Positions 9,606 to 18,204 of a stretch of 64,000 nt of DNA are shown here, piece after piece. Positions within the stretch are counted from its first letter, which is position 1. Every line of letters begins with the position of its first letter. The translations under genes were made by a program, and so were the position numbers. Below the pieces are notes generated by a model, which saw nothing but the letters and a program-made list of their open reading frames with translations, was not told the origin of the DNA and did no database searches. The stretch comes from Ignavibacteria bacterium (GTDB taxonomy: Bacteria > Bacteroidota > Ignavibacteria > Kapaibacteriales > UBA961), in assembly GCA_016873735.1 (NCBI GenBank), contig VGWD01000002.1, positions 62,001 through 126,000 of the forward strand. Direction: 5' to 3'.

Positions 9606-11378
9606 TCATTCTTGTATGAGCTCACCAAATTGCAATGCGTGCAGGCGTGCATAATACCCTTTGTGTTTCAGTAATTCCTGATGTGTCCCCATTTCTCGAA
9701 TAACCCCTTGATGCAAGACAATGATCATGTCTGCTTTCTGAATAGTAGACAATCTATGTGCAATCACAATCGAAGTTCTATTGCTCATCAATGTATCCAA
9801 TGAAGCATTGATGAGTTGTTCCGTTTCTGTATCAATGCTTGATGTGGCTTCATCGAGAATCAAGATGTCCGGATCATATGCCAATGCTCTACAAAATGAA
9901 ATCAATTGTTTTTGCCCGACTGATAAATTCCCCGCACGCTCAATCATTTGTGTGTCAAATCCTTCAGGCAATGTTCGAATGAAATCACCTGCACCCAAAG
10001 CGTCAGCAGCCTTTTCGATTGAGTCGCTGCTTATGGAAGGATTCCCAAGAGATATATTGTCTGCAACAGACCGGGAAAACAAAAACACATCCTGAAGAAC
10101 CAATGCGATATGTGACCGTAATGATGCTTTTGTGAATGTTTTGATGTCCTGCCCATCGATCAAAATGCTTCCGGATTGCGGATCATAAAATCTGCATAGA
10201 AGATTCACGATCGAACTTTTTCCTGAACCTGTGGCGCCAACCAAAGCAATCATTTGGCCTTTTTCCACAGTGAAGGAAATATCATGAAGAACAGTTTTAT
10301 CAGCTACATATCCAAAGGAGACATGGTCAAATGTTATCTCATCCTTAAAGCCCTTCATTTCTTTTGCTTCTGCTTGATCCTGCATTGGGATTGGTATATC
10401 GAGGATATCATAAATGCGCTCAGCCGCTGCCACTGCACTTTGAAGAGTATTGTACTTTTCCGTTAAATCTCTGATCGGTCTGAAAAACATTTCGGCATAT
10501 TGTGTGAATGCGATGAGCATCCCAAGAGACATCGTGCCCTCAAAAATATGAGATGATGTATACCAAAGAATCAATGCCAATGCCAATGCGCTTGTAAATT
10601 CCACAACAGGAAAGAATGAAGCATAATAGGTTATGGTTTTCAATTGAACATTTCTATGTTCTGTATTGATGTCATCGAATTCATTGAATCGTGATTGTTC
10701 TTGGCCGTATAATTGTATGGTTGTAATTCCTGTGATATACTCATTTAAAAAAGCATTCAATTTTCCAATCAGACGCCTTGTTTCACTATAAACCACCCGT
10801 ACTTTTTTCCTAAATATCACCGTTGCGATGATCAATAAGGGAAGAACGCCGATTGTGACCAATGTCACTTCCCAGCTCGTGGCAAGCATAAAACTAATGA
10901 TGAATGCAATGAGTAGGATATCGGAAAAGATCGTGACAACACCTGAAGTAAACAATTCATTGAGAGCTTCAATGTCATTGGTGACGCGTGTGACTAGTCT
11001 ACCAACTGGAGTTGTATCATAATTTCTAAGTGAAAGCGATTGTATGTGATTAAACACTTCCATCCTAACATTGAACAGTACTTTCTGACCTATCCTTTGA
11101 AGCATGATGGATGTCATGTACTGTAAACCGGCATGAATAAGCAATACCGTTAAAATCACACCTATGATCATCATGAGACCTTGTTCATCTTTTTGAATGA
11201 TATAGGAATCTATCCCCAATTTTGTGAGATATGGGCGCAAAGGTGCCATACCGGCAGCAATGACAGTCAGGACGAAAACAATGAAGAGGGGAATGCGATA
11301 TGGTTTGACAAATACAAGCAGTCTGCGGATCAGTGTATAATCCACCGAGCTATATAGTTTGTCATCCTGTGAGGTCAT
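9606..11378 (-). CDS. ABC exporter, fused permease-ATPase (MsbA/MdlB-like)
   Basis: A half-size ABC transporter of 590 residues that would act as a dimer in the inner membrane. Six transmembrane helices occupy about 20-310. The ATPase domain has Walker A GATGSGKSS near residue 383, signature LSVGQKQ near 486, Walker B ILILDEATSS near 509 and an IAHRLS H-loop. The substrate (lipid, peptide or drug) cannot be told. I prefer the ATG at 11378. A TTG at 11423 would add 15 poorly conserved-looking residues, and neither start has a good ribosome binding site. Confidence 0.85.
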   Translation of the reverse strand: MTSQDDKLYSSVDYTLIRRLLVFVKPYRIPLFIVFVLTVIAAGMAPLRPYLTKLGIDSYIIQKDEQGLMMIIGVILTVLLIHAGLQYMTSIMLQRIGQKVLFNVRMEVFNHIQSLSLRNYDTTPVGRLVTRVTNDIEALNELFTSGVVTIFSDILLIAFIISFMLATSWEVTLVTIGVLPLLIIATVIFRKKVRVVYSETRRLIGKLNAFLNEYITGITTIQLYGQEQSRFNEFDDINTEHRNVQLKTITYYASFFPVVEFTSALALALILWYTSSHIFEGTMSLGMLIAFTQYAEMFFRPIRDLTEKYNTLQSAVAAAERIYDILDIPIPMQDQAEAKEMKGFKDEITFDHVSFGYVADKTVLHDISFTVEKGQMIALVGATGSGKSSIVNLLCRFYDPQSGSILIDGQDIKTFTKASLRSHIALVLQDVFLFSRSVADNISLGNPSISSDSIEKAADALGAGDFIRTLPEGFDTQMIERAGNLSVGQKQLISFCRALAYDPDILILDEATSSIDTETEQLINASLDTLMSNRTSIVIAHRLSTIQKADMIIVLHQGVIREMGTHQELLKHKGYYARLHALQFGELIQE

Positions 11379-11446
11379 TGTGGTGATTTGGGTATTCTTG
11401 AGGAATGGAACAAAAATACCCAATTTTCAGCAAAGGTTTGTCATGC

Positions 11447-12640
11447 TCAGCGAGGCGAGCCATAGGTTAATGTCTTTGGGTTGAATGTGCGCCAAGAATG
11501 CCAGAATTCCTGATAACTGGCAATATGAGTGAGGCGTCTTCCGAGGAGGAAGCCATCAATGCATCGGCCTGTTTTGTCCCAAAGTGTCTGCGTTCCTGCA
11601 TCATAGAGCTGATCATTTCCCATCGAGGTTGGATTTATCACTATGCTATCAACTATTCTGCTCCATACATTGAATGTCGCATTGTCGGATTGAACAGAAA
11701 CAAGTATGGGTTCTCCGTCTACTTTATCAAGAATGATATGCTTTGCTTTGGTTGCAATCCAGTCATAGGCTTTGGTGGTTTCTCCTACTTTGACTCCTAT
11801 GACCCATGATTTGTCCTTCCAGGATTGTTGTTGGGTTCCTACGAGTGAACTTTTGACCATTCCTTTGTCATATCCTATCAACCCCGCATACTGTTCTTTG
11901 AAGCCAGGATCGGGAAGCATGACAAGTGATTTTGGGTAACGTCTTTTCCACTCTTTGAGAGTTTTTTGAAAGACAGGGTATTCTTTCAGAACTGTGCCTT
12001 TGCTTTTGCCGGTGATTGCTTCTCCATTTGCTTGTCTCCACCAAGAACCTGTACTTGCATCTTCAAACATTGCATTGAAGTGGTCCATGCCCACAAGGCG
12101 GAATGTTTCATTCTTGCCATTGATGACGGGATCCCAAATTCTTCCAGTTCTGCATACGGTGCAATAGGTGATCATCACAGGAACACCGCCGATGGAATCT
12201 CTGATTTGATGATGATAACCAACCACATTCAATGGATATGCTGTTGATTCACCATTGATTTCTGTTCCAATAACAATCATGGAAGAGTCCAAAGTAGGAT
12301 CATTCACAGACACAAGTTCAATGTATGTGGGTTGCAAAAACATGGCATCTGCACTCATCACGCGATCAGCCATATACATGATTATGCCGATGATCAAAAA
12401 TGGCATGACAAGTACCACTTTTCTCAGCCAACTTGCATGTTCCAAATACAAACGTACATATCCATAAATGGCAAAACCAAGCAAGGGAATGAGCACATAC
12501 CAATATGCACCATGCAATGCATAGGCAATATCTATGGTTTCAGCATGCTGACTACCAGGAAATGGCATGATGAAATAAATGCTGAGAATCGTGATGATGC
12601 TCGATAGCAATGTTCCGAAAATGATGAGTAGCGTTGACAT
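11447..12640 (-). CDS. DUF3179 domain membrane protein
   Basis: The protein has 397 residues. Three transmembrane helices fill the first 100 residues. The DUF3179 domain follows, with the family's YCTVCRTGRIWDP segment (a CxxC-like pair) and the FEDASTGSWWRQ motif. The function of DUF3179 is not established. The paired cysteines suggest redox or metal chemistry, which is inference only. It begins after the pnp terminator, so it needs its own promoter. An AGGG lies 8 bp before the ATG and a near-consensus TATATTCG about 35 bp upstream. Confidence 0.85.
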   Translation of the reverse strand: MSTLLIIFGTLLSSIITILSIYFIMPFPGSQHAETIDIAYALHGAYWYVLIPLLGFAIYGYVRLYLEHASWLRKVVLVMPFLIIGIIMYMADRVMSADAMFLQPTYIELVSVNDPTLDSSMIVIGTEINGESTAYPLNVVGYHHQIRDSIGGVPVMITYCTVCRTGRIWDPVINGKNETFRLVGMDHFNAMFEDASTGSWWRQANGEAITGKSKGTVLKEYPVFQKTLKEWKRRYPKSLVMLPDPGFKEQYAGLIGYDKGMVKSSLVGTQQQSWKDKSWVIGVKVGETTKAYDWIATKAKHIILDKVDGEPILVSVQSDNATFNVWSRIVDSIVINPTSMGNDQLYDAGTQTLWDKTGRCIDGFLLGRRLTHIASYQEFWHSWRTFNPKTLTYGSPR

Positions 12641-12716
12641 GATAAATCCCTGTAAATCCCATTTAACTTTGCGAATATACGAAGCTTCGGACTTTTGAAT
12701 ATTGTCTCTTCTTCCT

Positions 12717-12751
12717 TAAAAAAATCCCCTCACTTTTAAAGTAAGGGGATT
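12717..12751 (-). terminator. Intrinsic terminator of pnp
   Basis: Read on the minus strand, AATCCCC...GGGGATT closes an extended, almost fully paired stem (inner arms TTACTTT/AAAGTGA) followed by a run of seven T. It begins 6 bp past the pnp stop codon. Confidence 0.9.
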
Positions 12752-12756
12752 GTTGT

Positions 12757-15075
12757 TTAGTCTTCGAATTGTCTATCATCACGCGGACGTTCATCTCTTG
12801 GTCTTTCTTCGCGTGGACGATCATCGCGATGTCTATCATCGCGGCGTGGACCTCTATCGCGATCATAACCACCTCTGCCACCGCGATCTCTGTCATATCC
12901 GCCACGACCACCGCGATCATCGCGGCGTGGACGCTCAGGTCTTTGTGGTTCCACATAGCCTTCTGGTGGAGTAAGAAGAACTTTATGACTCAATCTAAAT
13001 TTTCCGTCTGATTGGATTTCGAGAAGTTTGACATCGATTTGTTGTCCGACTTTCAAGACATCACTCACATTCTGGAAATAGTCATAGCTTATTTGTGAAA
13101 TATGCAGAAGACCCTTTGTCTTCGGCATGAATTCTACAATTGCACCGAGTCCTTCGCGCACATCCTTCACGGTTGCAGTGTACACTTTACCCACTTCCGG
13201 AGGACTTGTCAATTCTTTGATCCGTGCAATTGTTTGCTGCGCAGCTTCTTGATTCGTTGCGGCAATGATGCATGATCCATCATCTTCGATGGTGATTTCA
13301 ACGCCGAACTCCCTCTGCATGCCACGAATGGTGTCTCCACCCGGGCCGATCACTGTTCCAATCATGTCTTGAGGAATCATGATTGTGGTAAGCCTTGGAG
13401 CATATTGCGAGAGATCCGAACGATGTTCAGACAATGCTTCATTCATGATGCCCAAAATATGGAGGCGACCATGACGAGCTTGATCGAGTGCTCTACGCAT
13501 GAGCTCTGTAGACAATCCACCAATCTTGATATCCATTTGGCAAGCAGTGATTCCGCCAACAGTACCTGCAACTTTGAAGTCCATGTCACCAAGGAAATCT
13601 TCATCGCCAAGAATATCACTCAGAATTGCGGAATCATCATCTTCCATGATGAGTCCCATGGCAATGCCGGCAACAGCTTTTTTGACAGGCACACCTGCAT
13701 CCATCAGCGCCAAACTTCCGGCACATACAGTTGCCATGGAAGATGAACCATTGGATTCGAGAATGTCAGAAACGATGCGAACAACATAAGGGAAGTCTTC
13801 ATCGCCGGGCATCATCACTTTAAGTGCGCGTTCAGCAAGTTTTCCATGACCAATCTCGCGACGGCTAGTACCGGTCATACGACCCGCTTCACCGGTTGAG
13901 AAAGGAGGGAAGTTATAATGGAGCATGAAACGACGATATTCGGTTTCGAATAAGCCATCAATCATTTGCTCATCGCTTTTAGTGCCAAGCGTGACGGTTG
14001 TCAAACTTTGTGTTTCACCACGTGTGAACAATGCAGATCCATGCGTTCTTGGAAGCAAGCCGGGATGACAATCAATTGAACGAATGTCTGTAGTGGCTCT
14101 TCCATCCAAACGACGCTTGTCTTCAATGATCATGCGACGCATTTCATGTTTTTCGATCTTGGAGATATACCCCTTCACTTTTTTTGTTCTAGCATCGAGC
14201 AATGCTGCATCTTCAATCGGTTCCTCTTCTTGCAATGCTGTGAGCACTGTTTCACGGAGTGATTTTGCAAATTCGATTCTTTGTTCTTTGATTGAATTTT
14301 TTCTGATTTGATCTTTGATGAGTGGAGCAGCAATGGCTTTCACGGCCAACAATAATGCTTCATCATCTTCCACAACTTCAAATTCTTTCTTTGTTTTTCC
14401 AGCGAGTTCGCGCAGTTTCAATTGCAATGCATTCAATTGTTTGATTGTTGCATGAGCAAATTCAAGAGCTGCAATAAAATCTTCTTCAGAAATTTCTTTT
14501 GAACTTCCTTCCACCATCATGATGGCTTCATCTGTTCCGGCAACCGTGATTTCAATGTCTGATTCAAGTAACTGACTCATCGTTGGATTACAAATGAAAG
14601 CACCGTTCACACGGCCAACCATTACTTCTGAATATGGACCATTGAATGGAATATCGGAAATCACGAGTGCTGCAGAAGCACCCACCGCAGCGAGTGTATC
14701 TGAGTCAATTTCGGATTCTGATGAATAAATAGAAGCTACAAGCTGAGTTTCATATTTCCAGCCCTTGGGGAAGAGGGGTCTTGCCGGTCTGTCGATCAAA
14801 CGTGCAGATAACACCTCTTTCTCGCTTGGCTTACCCTCGCGTTTGAAAAATCCACCCGGGATTTTCCCTGCTGCTGCCGCTTTCTCGCGATATTCAACAG
14901 TTAAAGGCAAAAAGTCTATGTCCGGTCTGGCATCCTGCGATGCACAAGCCGTGACAAGCACCATGGTATCGCCATAGCGTACCATGACTGCGCCATTGGT
15001 CAATTTTGCAAAACGACCCGTTTCGATTGTGTATTCCCTGCCATTGAGGTTAAGGGAAACTGAATGTTGTGCCAT
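12757..15075 (-). CDS. pnp: Polyribonucleotide nucleotidyltransferase (PNPase)
   Basis: PNPase degrades RNA 3'-to-5' by phosphorolysis as a trimer. The 772-residue chain has two RNase PH-like domains separated by a helical domain, then KH (IGPGGDTIRGMQ) and S1 (KVYTATVKDVREGLGAIVEF) domains. The start at 15075 has AAGGAG 4 bp upstream, and an ATG 33 bp further up is less likely. After S1 comes an unusual tail of about 55 residues made almost wholly of Arg, Asp, Gly and Glu, including a GGRGGYDRDR repeat. That tail may bind RNA or protein partners. It follows rpsO, the classic rpsO-pnp order. Confidence 0.95.
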   Translation of the reverse strand: MAQHSVSLNLNGREYTIETGRFAKLTNGAVMVRYGDTMVLVTACASQDARPDIDFLPLTVEYREKAAAAGKIPGGFFKREGKPSEKEVLSARLIDRPARPLFPKGWKYETQLVASIYSSESEIDSDTLAAVGASAALVISDIPFNGPYSEVMVGRVNGAFICNPTMSQLLESDIEITVAGTDEAIMMVEGSSKEISEEDFIAALEFAHATIKQLNALQLKLRELAGKTKKEFEVVEDDEALLLAVKAIAAPLIKDQIRKNSIKEQRIEFAKSLRETVLTALQEEEPIEDAALLDARTKKVKGYISKIEKHEMRRMIIEDKRRLDGRATTDIRSIDCHPGLLPRTHGSALFTRGETQSLTTVTLGTKSDEQMIDGLFETEYRRFMLHYNFPPFSTGEAGRMTGTSRREIGHGKLAERALKVMMPGDEDFPYVVRIVSDILESNGSSSMATVCAGSLALMDAGVPVKKAVAGIAMGLIMEDDDSAILSDILGDEDFLGDMDFKVAGTVGGITACQMDIKIGGLSTELMRRALDQARHGRLHILGIMNEALSEHRSDLSQYAPRLTTIMIPQDMIGTVIGPGGDTIRGMQREFGVEITIEDDGSCIIAATNQEAAQQTIARIKELTSPPEVGKVYTATVKDVREGLGAIVEFMPKTKGLLHISQISYDYFQNVSDVLKVGQQIDVKLLEIQSDGKFRLSHKVLLTPPEGYVEPQRPERPRRDDRGGRGGYDRDRGGRGGYDRDRGPRRDDRHRDDRPREERPRDERPRDDRQFED

Positions 15076-15134
15076 AAATCTCCTTGTGATAGCACTTGAA
15101 ACATTCATGGACGGACTTTATTTCGAGGCAGAAG

Positions 15135-15180
15135 TCTGAGCGGAGGATGAAATCTTCAAAGATTCCTTCCTGCACTCAGA
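15135..15180 (-). promoter_or_regulatory. Long imperfect hairpin in the pnp 5' leader
   Basis: On the minus strand the arms TCTGAG and CTCAGA enclose further matching segments in register: G/C, GGA/TCC, and an inner AATCTT-TG-AAGATT hairpin. This gives one rod-like stem about 60 bp before the pnp start. E. coli pnp is autoregulated through RNase III cleavage of a leader hairpin. A comparable role here is inference. Confidence 0.6.
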
Positions 15181-15242
15181 GCGGCATGCCCACGTGGATG
15201 AAGTCCCCATGTTTGGATTAAATTTCAAAAATGTCAAAATAA

Positions 15243-15269
15243 ACAAAAAAGGGCGCTAAGAGCGCCCTT
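15243..15269 (-). terminator. Intrinsic terminator of rpsO
   Basis: On the minus strand AAGGGCGCT-CTT-AGCGCCCTT forms a perfect 9-bp GC-rich stem followed by a T-rich run. It lies 4 bp past the rpsO stop, separating (or partly attenuating) rpsO from pnp. Confidence 0.92.
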
Positions 15270-15273
15270 GAGG

Positions 15274-15540
15274 TTACTTTCTGATCGACAAGGCGCTGAT
15301 GATTGCGCGATATCGAGTGATGTCACTACGCATCAAATAATTCAGAAGCTTCTTTCTTTTGCTAACCATTTGCATGAGACCACGGCGGCTATGAAAATCC
15401 TTCTTGTGTTGCTCAAGATGCTTTGCCAAAACGGAAATATTCTCCGTCAATAAAGCAATCTGAACTTCAGGAAGACCAGTATTCTTTTCAGTGCCACCAT
15501 ACTGCTTGGTGATCTCTACTTTTTTCGCTTGATTCAGCAT
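15274..15540 (-). CDS. rpsO: 30S ribosomal protein S15
   Basis: S15 binds the central domain of 16S rRNA early in 30S assembly. The 88-residue chain is the standard length and shows the family's [14 protein letters not shown] and [21 protein letters not shown] segments. I place the start at the ATG at 15540 (MLNQAKK). A longer reading frame upstream would run through the tRNA gene and is rejected. No Shine-Dalgarno sequence precedes the start. It lies 39 bp after a tRNA-Arg gene and ends at a strong terminator. Confidence 0.96.
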   Translation of the reverse strand: MLNQAKKVEITKQYGGTEKNTGLPEVQIALLTENISVLAKHLEQHKKDFHSRRGLMQMVSKRKKLLNYLMRSDITRYRAIISALSIRK

Positions 15541-15579
15541 AAATATTCTGTCGAGATGTAATGTGTAAATCTGTGAAGC

Positions 15580-15652
15580 GCACCCGTAGGGATTCGAACC
15601 CCAAACCTTTTGATCCGTAGTCAAATGCTCTATCCAGTTGAGCTACGGGTGC
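15580..15652 (-). tRNA. tRNA-Arg (anticodon ACG)
   Basis: A 73-nt cloverleaf. The acceptor arms are GCACCCG/CGGGTGC, the D arm contains AACTGGATA, the anticodon stem TTTGA/TCAAA holds loop CTACGGA (anticodon ACG), and the T arm is GGGGTTCGAATCCC. The A at position 34 would be deaminated to inosine by TadA to read CGU, CGC and CGA. No CCA is encoded. It lies between rpsT (7 bp) and rpsO (39 bp), with no visible promoter of its own. Confidence 0.96.
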
Positions 15653-15659
15653 AAATGTC

Positions 15660-15926
15660 TTAGGCCTGGGCCGCCTTCATTTTATTGATATGCAAAGCAA
15701 GTTTAGACTTCTTGTTTGCAACATTATTCTTATGTAATATACCGCGTGAAGCAACTCTGTCCAGAATGCTTGTGGCTGTTACAAACAAAGCTTCCGCCTC
15801 TTGAACGGTTTTTGCCAAACGAACGGCTTTGATCGCCTCGCGATATGCCTTGCGATTGGCTCGATTGTAAATTGCGCGCTTCTTGTTTTGACGGGCGCGT
15901 TTGATCGCTGACTTATGTTGTGCCAT
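15660..15926 (-). CDS. rpsT: 30S ribosomal protein S20
   Basis: S20 is a helical primary-binding 16S rRNA protein. The chain has 88 residues beginning MAQHKSAIKRARQNKKR, the standard S20 start, so I use the ATG at 15926 and not an in-frame ATG 114 bp upstream. The rest shows the usual lysine/alanine-rich helices and the GILHKNNVANKKSKL segment. A strong promoter match lies 38 bp upstream, and the stop is only 7 bp from the tRNA-Arg gene, so both are probably on one transcript. Confidence 0.95.
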   Translation of the reverse strand: MAQHKSAIKRARQNKKRAIYNRANRKAYREAIKAVRLAKTVQEAEALFVTATSILDRVASRGILHKNNVANKKSKLALHINKMKAAQA

Positions 15927-15963
15927 ACGGTATAAAATGTATTCAGTTAGAGAAATAGAGACA

Positions 15964-15995
15964 CAAATATACGGAGAGTCAGGAAACCATCCAAA
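15964..15995 (-). promoter_or_regulatory. Promoter of rpsT (Bacteroidetes-like consensus)
   Basis: On the minus strand TTTG, 20 bp, TATATTTG. This matches the Bacteroidetes -33/-7 pattern (TTTG and TAnnTTTG) exactly. Transcription would start near 15957, giving a leader of about 30 nt before rpsT. It lies in the gap after holA. Confidence 0.65.
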
Positions 15996-16023
15996 CAATT
16001 TGCATAATGCCTGATGGTATTTT

Positions 16024-17103
16024 TTATGATAGCAAGCCAATCACGAGTGTTTGAAGGACAATTGTCGGGGATTGGGATGTGGATTTCAGGGTTAAGTCGG
16101 CATTTCTTAGCAAATACATGGCTTTTGCCAGTTTCATAGGAGGAAAATGGCGAAGAGCCGATTGATATTCAGGTAGAAAATAGGCATTGACTCCGACTAT
16201 TTTGGCGAGTTCATAGGGATTTCCGCCTTGTGCTTGTGCATCTGTAAGGCGAAAAAGAGCTGAAAAATACCGTAAAAGCATGGAAATGATCATTATAGCA
16301 TTTCCATCTGCATTCAACATGTGATGGACTATTTCCACGGATTTGGCTGCATCGCCACGGCCGATTGCTTTTTGCAATTCGAATACATTATAAATTCTCG
16401 AGGATCCCACCAGGCCAAGAACATCTTCTTCGGTGTATTGTTTTCTCTCCGGTGCAAACAACATGAGCTTTTCAAGTTCATTGGCAATATCCCGAAGCGA
16501 AAGCCCTGCATTGGTGATGAGATATTCGGTTGCCTCTTGTGTGATGCTTTTCCCATGCTCGGCAAGCCGTGCATTGGTCCAAGATGCAAGCTCTCTTTCG
16601 GAAACCTTTGCACATTCAAGTGCTGGTATCAAATCAAGAATTGCATTCAGAGGGAATGGAAGAGATCCAAGAATCTTCTTTGCCTTTTCAGATTGTTTTG
16701 GATTTTTTGAAGCAGACTTCAGTCCTGACATGCTAGAAAATTGTCCTGTCAGCAATAGAAATGTAGTCGGCTGCGGAGATTGGAGATAATTCAACAGAGG
16801 TGATTTTGCATCCTTCTTTTTTGACGTTCTTCCTCCAAACAACTTATCGGCTTGTTTGACTATGATGATTTTTTTTTCGGAAATGAAAGGGAAGGCATCT
16901 GCCATGTCGACTATGTGAGCTTCATTCACTGAATCTGCATCGACAATTTCCATATCATGATGAGATTGGCCTTCAGGCATGAGTGCATGAAGAACGCGAT
17001 GATATGCTTCTTCGCGAAGGAATTCCTCCTCTCCGTAGATAAGCAATGCGGGAGGCAATTTCTCTGTGTCTGATAATGTGTTGTTTAGCGAATCAATAAG
17101 CAT
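16024..17103 (-). CDS. holA: DNA polymerase III subunit delta
   Basis: The delta subunit opens the beta sliding clamp as part of the clamp loader. The protein has 360 residues, near the usual 340-350. Recognisable delta features include LLIYGEEEFLREEA near residue 20, the central LNAILDLIPALEC region, and the C-terminal helical domain with NVFELQKAIGRGDAAKSVEI. I start at 17103, 1 bp after the stop of the upstream permease. A longer frame would overlap that gene by 65 bp. Confidence 0.88.
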   Translation of the reverse strand: MLIDSLNNTLSDTEKLPPALLIYGEEEFLREEAYHRVLHALMPEGQSHHDMEIVDADSVNEAHIVDMADAFPFISEKKIIIVKQADKLFGGRTSKKKDAKSPLLNYLQSPQPTTFLLLTGQFSSMSGLKSASKNPKQSEKAKKILGSLPFPLNAILDLIPALECAKVSERELASWTNARLAEHGKSITQEATEYLITNAGLSLRDIANELEKLMLFAPERKQYTEEDVLGLVGSSRIYNVFELQKAIGRGDAAKSVEIVHHMLNADGNAIMIISMLLRYFSALFRLTDAQAQGGNPYELAKIVGVNAYFLPEYQSALRHFPPMKLAKAMYLLRNADLTLKSTSQSPTIVLQTLVIGLLS

Positions 17104-17104
17104 G

Positions 17105-18202
17105 TCAACGTTGAATTGCTTTGGGATCAAATGCATCGCGCAAACCATCACCAAGAAGGTTGAATCCATAGACTGCGGCTGCGATAGCTATGCTTGGATA
17201 TACTGTCAAGCCCCAATATTTTCCGGCGAAAATATATCCATAATGGTCTGAAATAAAGATGCCCCATGATGGTTCAGGTCTTTGAATCCCCAAACCAAGA
17301 AAACTTAAACCGGCTTCAGCAATGATGGATGATGCAATCCCTGCCGTAGACAAAACGATGATTGGTCCGATTGCATTGGGAAGAATATGTCTGAAAATGG
17401 TTCGCATAGATCCATAGCCCAAAGCTCTGGTTGCTTCAACATATTCCATTTCGCGGAGTGAGAAGAATTGCCCTCGAACAATGCGAGCAATTTCAACCCA
17501 GCTGGAAATTCCGATGGCAATGAATGTTTGCCAAAATGGATTCAAAGTCAAACCCATGATATTATTGGTGAATTTTAGCAGTGAGCTAAGAAGTATGGCA
17601 AGGAGAATTGTGGGATAAGACCATATCACATTAGTGAACCACATGATCACATTATCGACCCAACCTCTGAAAAAACCGGCAAGTGCACCAAGCACTATTC
17701 CGATCACAAGCGCAATCAATTGAGAAACAACACCTACCAACAATGATATTCGAGCACCAAATACTAGTCGTGAGAGAACATCCCGGCCAAGTCTGTCTGT
17801 GCCCAAATAATATGTCGGATTATCATGCCATTCCTGTTCGCTTGTGCCGGCCATTGTAGATAAAGGCATCGACATTTCTTGACCACTCATGTCACGATAA
17901 ATCACTGAATCTTTCATGATGCGATGTGAAATTATCGGTATCACATTTGGTTCATCAGGATTTGATGGATTCTGTGCATAGAGTACATTACCAACAAATC
18001 CGGATGGCTTTTCAGCATATTCTAATACGGCCAATGTGGGAGAAAATGGACTGATCGCATCAGCAAGTGCGGCAATCATTACCAGCACTCCGATGATGAT
18101 CATGCCGGTTATACCAGCAGGATGTTTTTTTAGTTTTTTCCAAGCCAGGGCACCTAGGCTTTCCGCTCTTTTATTCATTGTATCTGAGGACATGATATTC
18201 AT
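17105..18202 (-). CDS. ABC transporter permease, DppC/OppC family
   Basis: Inner-membrane permease for peptides, nickel or a related solute. The chain has 366 residues. One transmembrane helix near residue 35 is followed by a periplasmic stretch longer than usual (about 60-130), the family motif YYLGTDRLGRDVLSRL, then five helices. The EAA loop EYVEATRALGYGSMRTIFRH contacts the ATPase. The start at 18202 is 2 bp after the DppB-like stop; 18193 is an alternative. No solute-binding protein or ATPase gene lies nearby. Confidence 0.85.
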   Translation of the reverse strand: MNIMSSDTMNKRAESLGALAWKKLKKHPAGITGMIIIGVLVMIAALADAISPFSPTLAVLEYAEKPSGFVGNVLYAQNPSNPDEPNVIPIISHRIMKDSVIYRDMSGQEMSMPLSTMAGTSEQEWHDNPTYYLGTDRLGRDVLSRLVFGARISLLVGVVSQLIALVIGIVLGALAGFFRGWVDNVIMWFTNVIWSYPTILLAILLSSLLKFTNNIMGLTLNPFWQTFIAIGISSWVEIARIVRGQFFSLREMEYVEATRALGYGSMRTIFRHILPNAIGPIIVLSTAGIASSIIAEAGLSFLGLGIQRPEPSWGIFISDHYGYIFAGKYWGLTVYPSIAIAAAVYGFNLLGDGLRDAFDPKAIQR

Positions 18203-18204
18203 TC

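Noticed and set aside
12760-12940. Repeated short units resembling a repeat array
   Set aside because: The repeats are in-frame coding repeats of the PNPase tail, irregular in length and without unique spacers, so not CRISPR.
12663-12956. Minus-strand frame encoding a Met/Ile/Val/Asp-rich small protein over the end of pnp
   Set aside because: It is an out-of-frame reading of the repetitive Arg/Asp/Gly codons of the PNPase tail and spans the terminator.
15541-15624. Longer N-terminus for ribosomal protein S15
   Set aside because: The extension is encoded by the tRNA-Arg gene and spacer; the standard S15 start is at 15540.
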